DNA from: Bos javanicus
Taxonomy: Eukaryota; Chordata; Mammalia; Artiodactyla; Bovidae
Assembly: GCF_032452875.1 (NCBI RefSeq)
Contig: NC_083870.1
Span: 6,944,001 to 7,008,000 of the forward strand
Length of the DNA: 64,000 bases
Direction of reading: 5' to 3'
Below the pieces are notes generated by a model. The model did not search any database. It was not told the origin of the DNA and was given only the letters and a program-made list of their open reading frames with translations. Shown one piece after another: positions 57,610-64,000 of the stretch (position 1 is its first letter; each line of letters begins with the position of its first letter). A program made the translations under genes and the position numbers.

Positions 57610-58779
57610 GGATCTGAACCTCAGCCTTGTGTGGTGGGTACCCTCTGCTAAAGTCTTTGCTTCTTCTTTGGACACTCTTTCTCTCAACCCTGGAGGTGGA
57701 AGCTGCTCCTTCTGTTTCCGCTTCTTGTGCTCCTTTGTGTCCTCTCTTAGCCCTTTTAGTTAACTGCTTTTTACCACAAAAATTCTTATATTAAATTTTG
57801 CCTGCTCAAATTACTAGTGTGGTGTCGGACCCCTAACTGGATCCTGATTAATAAATGAGATAGGAAGCGGAGTCCAATTGACTGTTGAGGCCAGCTTTTC
57901 TCAATCTACTTACCCTGGAAAAAAACCCGGAAATAATTTTCAGGTCCCAAGGAAGCCTTACTTAGAAATTATTAAATCTCTGGTTTATATTATCAAGAAA
58001 GTGTAGATAATAATGGTCAATGTTCTGTTTAGAAGAAAATGATGACTTTCTGCAGATTTACTTATTTTGATCCACCTACTACTGTATTTTTTAATGTGGT
58101 TCTCCCTCCCTACAAAGAATCACAACTCTATTGCAAATCATTAGTGTAGATAGAGAAAACTTTCCTAATTTTCCAAAGTTTTCCCTCTGTTACCTTGACC
58201 TTTTACTTTATCCAACGAGGCCTAAAAGTCTTATAATAAATTCCTACTGTGTGAGATACTAATGAGATATACTATGTGGACTATTTCCTAGGGAAGAGTA
58301 ATTTTCTCCTATTCAAAACTAAAAATTACTTTTTAGCTAGACTTTCTTGGAAAATTTTGGAATTAAGTTTAACTTATCTTTTTTGAAATCAATCTTTCTT
58401 TCTTTTCATAATTTTTTAAAATTCATAAGGAAACAATGAATTTTTGTTGGATAACTGATTTAAACTGAATAAGACTTAATTTTTCTTAAGGTAGGCTTAG
58501 GTCATTTAAATTAAATAACAGCTATATATTTATCTTAATTAATGCTATCTACATGACATTTTAACACTTATTGAATAATTAATCTATTAAAATCATAAGC
58601 CAAACAATCTGAATAAAAATCTAGTTAAGATACATATTTATACAAGAATTAAAAAATATTTTCTTGCTGTTTGCTGTGATCCATCTCAAATATAAATGCA
58701 GCAGTAACAAAATTAATATATATATATGATTTTTTGTTTTAAAGCATTATTTTAGAAACTACAAGTGCAGAAAAACTTT
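57610..58779. other. possible retroviral remnant, then AT-rich DNA
   Basis: 57610-57880 may belong to the element whose LTR is at 57183-57609. From about 57950 the sequence is AT-rich and unrecognised. Confidence 0.35.
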
Positions 58780-59150
58780 CTTTAAAAAAATTTTTTAAGT
58801 TGAAGTATAGTTGATTGAAAATGTTGTGCTAGTTTCAAGCATAAAATTTAATGTGTAATCTGTGCTAGATTTTTTTTTTTTTGCTACACAAATATTTAAT
58901 TCTCAGTTGAACTTGGAATGAATTTCATTTTCATTTCATTAAAATCCATTTAAATGGATTTCATTTGAATTTCATTTTAAAATGAAATAAGATCATTTTT
59001 TGATCTGTGGTGACCTAAATTGAAAGGAAATCTAAAATGAGTGGATACATGTATACAAAAAAAGATTCAATTTGCTATGCAGCAGAAACGAACACAACAC
59101 TGTAAGGCAACAATACTTCAATAAAAATTTATTTAAAAAATTAAATGAAA
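58780..59150 (+). mobile_element. old L1 3' end, sense
   Basis: Ends gctatgcagcagaaacgaac, acaacactgtaaggcaacaa then ttcaataaaaattt, the 3' end layout of older mammalian L1 copies. Perfect palindromes at 58942-58961 and 58970-58987 lie inside it. Confidence 0.6.
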
Positions 59151-59628
59151 TAAGAACATTTTTGTCTGTCCTCTTGATGCTTGGTATACCAGAAAAAATA
59201 TTCTTACCCATGTAAATAGTTGAATACTGCAGCAAAATGTTTATTGGTTTTTTTTTCTTTCTTTTTATTCTTTTGCATTCTTTTTTTTTTTTTTTTTACT
59301 TTACAATATTGTATTGATTTTGCCATACATTGACATGAATCTGCCACGGGTTTACATGTGTTCCTCATCCTGAGCCCCTCTCTCATCTCCATCCCCATCC
59401 CATCCCTCTGGGTCATCCCAAGGCACCAGCCCAGAGCACCCTGTATCATGCATCGAACATGGACTGGCGATTCGTTTCATATATGATGATATACATGTTT
59501 CAATGCCATTATCCCAAATCATTCCACCCTCGCCCTCTCCTTCAGAGTCCAAAGGACTATTCTATACATCTGTGTCTCTTTTGCTGCCTCACAAACAGAG
59601 TTATCATTACCATCTTTCTAAATTCCAT

Positions 59629-59949
59629 AAGGAGATCCAACCAGTCCATTCTGAAGGAGATCAGCCCTGGGATTTCTTTGGAAAGAATGATGCTAAAGCT
59701 GAAACTCCAGTACTTTGGCCACCTCATGCGAAGAGTTGACTCATTGGAAAAGACTCTGATGCTGGGAGGGATTGGGGGCAGGAGGAGAAGGGGACGACAG
59801 AGGATGAGATGGCTGGATGGCATCACTGACTCAATGGCTGTGAGTCTGAGTGAACTCCGGGAGTTGGTGAGGGACAGGGAGGCCTGGCGTGCTGCGATTC
59901 ATGGGGTCACAAAGAGTCGGACACGACTGAGCGACTGATCTGATCTGAT
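59629..59949 (+). mobile_element. BovB 3' fragment inside L1
   Basis: Forward copy from aaggagatccaaccagtcca to a ctgatctgatctgata tail. It reads unbroken from RRSNQSILKEISPGISLERM to the RTRLSD end. Confidence 0.92.
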
Positions 59950-60883
59950 ACTGTATTGGTGTTTTTCTTTCTGGCTTACTTCACTCTGTATAATAGGCTC
60001 CAGTTTCATCCACCTCATTAGAACTGATTCAAATGTATTCTTTTTAATGGCTAATATTCCATTGTGCATATGTACCACAGCTTTCTTATCCATTCGTCTG
60101 CTGATGGACATCTAGGTTGCTTCCATGTCTTGGTTATTATAAACAGTGCTGCAATGAACATTGGGGTACACGTGTCTCTTTCAATTCTGGTTTCTTCAGT
60201 GTGTAAGCCCAGCAGTGGGATTGCTGGGTGATATGGCAGTTCTATTTCCAGTTTTTTAAGGAATCTCCACACTGTTCTCCATATTGGCTGTACTACTTTG
60301 CATTCCTACCAACAGTGTAAGAGGGTTCCCTTTTCTCCACACCCTCTCCAGCATTTATTGCTTATAGACTTTAGGATAGCAGTCATTCTGACTGGCGTGA
60401 AAAGGTACCTCATTGTGGTTTTGATTTGCATTTCTCTGACAATGAGTGATGTTGAGCATCTTTTCATATGTTTGTTAGCAATCTGTATGTCTTCTTTGGA
60501 GAAATGTCTGTTTAGTTCTTTGGCCCATTTTTTGATTGGGTCATTTATTTTTCTGGAATTGAGCTACAGGAGTTTCTTGTATATTTTTGAGATTAATTAT
60601 TTGTCCATTGCTTCGTTTGCTACTATTTTCTCCTATTCTGAAGGCTGTCTTTTCACCTTGCTTATAGTTTCTTTTGTTGTGCAAAAGCTTTTAATTTTAA
60701 TTAGGTCCCATTTGTTTATTTTTGCTTTTATTTCCAATATTCTGGGAAGTGGGTCATAGAGGATCCTGCTGTGATTTATGTCATAGAGTGTTTTGCCTAT
60801 GTTTTCCTCTAGGAGTTTTATAGTTTCTGGTCTTATGATTAGATCTTTAATCCATTTTGAGTTTACTTTTGTGTATGTTGGAC

Positions 60884-61097
60884 TTCCCCGGTGGCTCAGA
60901 CGGTAAAGCGTCTGTCTACAATGCAGGAGAACTGGGTTCCATCGCTGGGTTGGGAAGATCCGTTGGAGAAGGAAATGGCAATCCACTCCAGTACTATTGC
61001 CTGGAAAATCCCATGGACAGAGGAGCCTGGTAGGCTACAGTCCATGGGGTCGCAAAGAGTTGGACACGACTGAGCGACTTCACTTTCCTTTCACTTA
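60884..61097 (+). mobile_element. Bov-tA SINE inside L1
   Basis: Forward SINE: head gacttccccggtggctcaga, body, tail cgacttcactttcctttcac. It separates tttgtgtatg from tggtgttagaaggtaatcta, contiguous in L1. Confidence 0.92.
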
Positions 61098-61441
61098 TGG
61101 TGTTAGAAGGTAATCTAGTTTCATTCTTCTACAAGTGGTTGATCAGTTTTCCCAGCATCACTTGTTAAAGAGATTGTCTTTTCTCCATTGTACATTCTTG
61201 CCTCCTTTGTCAAAGATAAGGTGTCCATAGGTGCGTGGATTTATCTCTGGGCTTTCTATTTTGTTCCATTGATCTATATTTCTGTCTTTGTGCCAGTACC
61301 ATACTCTCTAGATGACTGTGGCTTTGTAGTAGAGACTGAAGTCAGGCAGGTTGATTCCTCCAGTTCCATTCTTCTTTCTCAAGATTGTTTTGGCTCTTCG
61401 AGATTTTTTGTATTTCCATACAAATTGTGAAATTATTTGTT

Positions 61442-63064
61442 CTAGTTCTCTGAAAAATACCATTGGTAGCTTGATAGGGATTGCATTGAATCTATACTCA
61501 TTTTCACTATATTGATTCTTCCGATCCATGAACATGGTATATTTCTCCATCTATTTGTGTCCTCTTTGATTTCTTTCATCAGTGTTTTATAGTTTTCTAT
61601 ATATAGGTCTTTTGTTTCTTTAGGTAGATATATTCCTAAGTATTTTATTCTTTTCATTGCAATGGAAAATGGAATTGTTTCCTTAATTTCTCTTTCTATT
61701 TTTTCATTGTTAGTGTATAAGAATGCAAGGGATTTCAGTGTGTTAATTTTATATCCTGCAACTTTACTATATTCATTGATTAGCTCTAGTAATTTTCTGG
61801 TGGAGTCTTTAGGGTTTTCTATGTAGAGGATCATGTCATCTGCAAACAGTGAGAGTTTTACTTCTTCTTTTCCAGTCTGGATTCCTTTTATTTCTTTTTC
61901 TTCTCTGATTGCTGTGGCTGAAACTTCCAAAACTATGTTGAATAGTAGTGGTGAGAGTGGGCACCCTTGTCTTGTTCCTGACTTTACGGGAAATGCTTTC
62001 AATTTTTCACCATTGAGGATAACGTTTGCTGTGGGTTTGTCATATATAGCTTTTCTTATGTTGAGGTATGTTCCTTCTATTCCTGCTTTCTGGAGGGTTT
62101 TTATCATAAATGGATGTTGAATTTTGTCAAAGGCTTTCTCTGCATCTATTCAGATAATCATATGGTTTTTATCTTTCAATTTGTTAATGTGCTGTATTAC
62201 ATTGATTGATTTGCGGATATTGAAGAATCCTTGCATCCCTGGGATAGAGCCCACTTAGTCATGATGTATGATCTTTTTAGTATGTTTTTGTATTCTGTTT
62301 GCTAGAATTTTGTTAAGGATTTTTGCACGTATGTTCATCAGTGACATTGGCCTGTAATTTTCCTTTTTTGTGGCATCGTTGTCAGGTTTTGGTATTAGGG
62401 TGATGGTGGCCTCATAGAATGAGTTTGGAAGTTTACCTTCCTCTGCAATTTTCTGGAAGAGTTTGAGTAGGATAGGTGTTAGCTCTTCTCTGAATTTTTG
62501 GTAGAATTCAGCTGTGAAGCCGTCTGGTCCTGGGCTTTTGTTTGTTGGAAGATTTCTGATTACAGTTTCCATTTCTGTGCTTGTGATGGGTCTGTTAAGA
62601 TTTTCTATTTCTTTCAGGTTCAGTTTTGGAAAATTGTACTTTTCTAAGAATTTGCCCATTTCTTCCACGTTGTCCATTTTATTTGCATATGGTTCCTGAT
62701 AGTAGTCTCTTATGATCCTTTGTATTTCTGTGTTGTCTGTTGTGATCTCTGCATTTTCATTTCTAATTTCGTTGATTTGATTCTTCTCTCTTTGTTTCTT
62801 GATGAGTCTGGCTAATGGTTTGTCAATTTTATTTATCTTCTCAAAGAACCAGCTTTTAGCTTTGTTGAGTTTTGCTATGGTCTCTTTTGTTTCTTTTGCA
62901 TTTATTTCCTCCTTTATTTTTAAGATTTCTTTCCTTCTACTAACCCTGGGGTTCTTCATTTCTTCCTTTTCTAGTTGCTGTAGGTGTAGAGTTAGGTTAT
63001 TTATTTGACTTTTTCCTTGTTTCTTGAGGTAAGCCTGTATTGCTATGAACCTTCCCATTAGCAC
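61442..63064 (-). pseudogene. L1 ORF2 reverse transcriptase segment, near-intact frame
   Basis: Two open blocks (63064-62255 and 62107-61442) lie in the same frame. The first ends TNKSPGPDGFTAEFYQKFRE and KKIIHHD; the second has GTRQGCPLSPLLFNIVLE and the catalytic SLFADDMILYIENPKDST. Between them I see only two nonsense codons (TAA after HHD, TGA before IDAEKAFDK) and no frameshift. A frameshift occurs near 61500, after which another frame continues (NEYRFNAIPIKLPMVFFREL). No full protein can be made. Confidence 0.9.
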
Positions 63065-63447
63065 TGCTTTTACAGTGTCCCATAGGTTTTGGGTTGTTGT
63101 GTTTTCATTTTCATTTGTTTCTATGCATATTTTGGTTTCTTTTTGATTTCTTCTGTGATTTGTTGGTTATTCAGCAGCGTGTTTTTCAGCCTCCATGTGT
63201 TCGAATTTTAAATAGTTTTTCTGCTGTAATTGACATCTAATCTTACTGCATTGTGGTCAGAAAATATGCTTGGAATGATTTCAGTTTTTTTGAATTTACC
63301 AAGGCTAGATTTCTGGCCCAGGATGTGATCTACCCTGGAGGAGGTTCCATGTGCACTTGAGAAAAAGGTGAAATTCATTGTTTTGGGGTGAAATGTCCTA
63401 TAGATATAAACTCGTCTATTGTATTGTTTAAAGTTTGTGTTTCCTTG

Positions 63448-63700
63448 TTAAATTTTCTGTTTAGTTGATCTATCCATAGCTGTGAGTGGGGTATTAAAGT
63501 CTCCCACTATTACTGTGTTATTGTTAATTTCCCCTTTCATACTTGTTAGCATTTGTCTTACATATTGTGGTGCTCCTATGTTGGGTGCATATATAATTGT
63601 TATATCTTCTTCTTGGATTGATCCTTTGATCATTATGTAGTGTCCTTCTTTGTCTCTTCTCACAGCCTTTGTTTTAAAGTCTATTTTATTTGACATGAGT
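63448..63700 (-). pseudogene. L1 ORF2 endonuclease remnant
   Basis: Minus-strand codons ITIIYAPNIGAPQYVRQML and NNNTVIVGDFNTPLTAMDRS are L1 endonuclease text. The N-terminal part is cut off by the Bov-A2 at 63710. Confidence 0.88.
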
Positions 63701-63709
63701 ATTGCTACT

Positions 63710-64000
63710 CCCTGGAGAAGACCCTGGAACCCCACTCCAGTACTCTTGCCATGGACGGAGGAGCCTGGTGGGCTACGGTCCATGGGGTCGCTAGGAGTCG
63801 GACACGACTGAGCAACTTCATTTTCACTTTTCACTTTTATGCATTGGAGAAGGAAATGGTAACCCACTCCAGTGTTCTTGCCTGGAGAATCCCAGGGACG
63901 GAGGAGCCTGGTGGGCTACAGTCCATGGGGTCGCTAGGAGTGGGACATGATTGAGCAACTTCATTTTCAGTTTTCACTTTTATGCATTGGAGAAGGAAAT
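63710..64000 (+). mobile_element. Bov-A2 SINE, runs off the window
   Basis: Forward Bov-A2 with at least two Bov-A units (repeated tgcattggagaaggaaat) in the L1 endonuclease region. The right end is not in the window. Confidence 0.88.

Larger units (their letters stand above)
59281..63709 (-). mobile_element. L1 LINE, antisense, well preserved
   Basis: The poly(A) tail appears as T18 at 59281-59298. The 3'UTR follows to about 60050, then ORF2 in reverse order: C-terminal domain, RT (61442-63064) and endonuclease (63448-63700). The 5' part lies beyond the window or the Bov-A2 at 63710. Interrupted at 59629-59949 (BovB 3' end) and 60884-61097 (Bov-tA). Confidence 0.92.

Noticed and set aside
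57356..57763. plus-strand 135-codon frame
   Set aside because: It lies antisense to an LTR and has no recognisable protein family.

Overview
The window is mammalian nuclear DNA from a ruminant, most likely a bovid such as cattle. The evidence is the dense load of BovB (RTE) LINE copies, tRNA-derived Bov-tA SINEs, dimeric Bov-A2 SINEs, ART2A-type BovB 3' ends and older cetartiodactyl CHR SINEs, on a background of mammal-wide L1, L2, MIR, HAL1 and DNA-transposon relics. There are no bacterial operons, CRISPR arrays or phage genes.

One protein gene is complete: UHMK1 (KIS kinase), on the minus strand. I traced all eight coding exons by eye. They run from the ATG at 43738 to the TAA ending at 24291, all introns are GT-AG, and they join without a frame break into 419 codons plus stop. 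The start lies in a CpG island (about 43470-43995) with GC-box, ETS-like and CCAAT motifs. The 3'UTR probably runs about 6.9 kb to an AATAAA at 17378-17373. It is almost free of repeats, and it holds an AU-rich element and a 12-bp hairpin.

Layout. 1-4520: an old antisense L1 holding a nested stack of BovB, Bov-A2 and ART2A insertions. 4521-17354: intergenic DNA with an LTR, SINEs, a second BovB, and an unidentified terminal-exon-like segment at 13685-13960 (+). 17355-43890: UHMK1, whose introns hold SINEs, a triplicated TG microsatellite next to exon 8, a tRNA-Gly-like relic, a HAL1 with a Tigger-like insert, and a 7SK RNA pseudogene split by a SINE. 43998-49660: upstream repeats including a second LTR. 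49662-53053: a near full-length BovB inverted in its middle, as expected from twin priming. 53054-59280: sparse intergenic DNA with a third BovB and a third LTR. 59281-64000: an antisense L1 with much of ORF2, interrupted by three younger insertions.

I did not find a clearly new biological system. The most unusual observations are the twin-primed BovB, a 27-bp SINE-head insertion with a 12-bp target duplication, the CA-repeat cluster beside the last UHMK1 acceptor, the SINE-split 7SK copy, the tRNA-Gly-like relic, and the unassigned terminal-exon candidate. Repeat family names come from recognising consensus-like text by eye; no database was searched.
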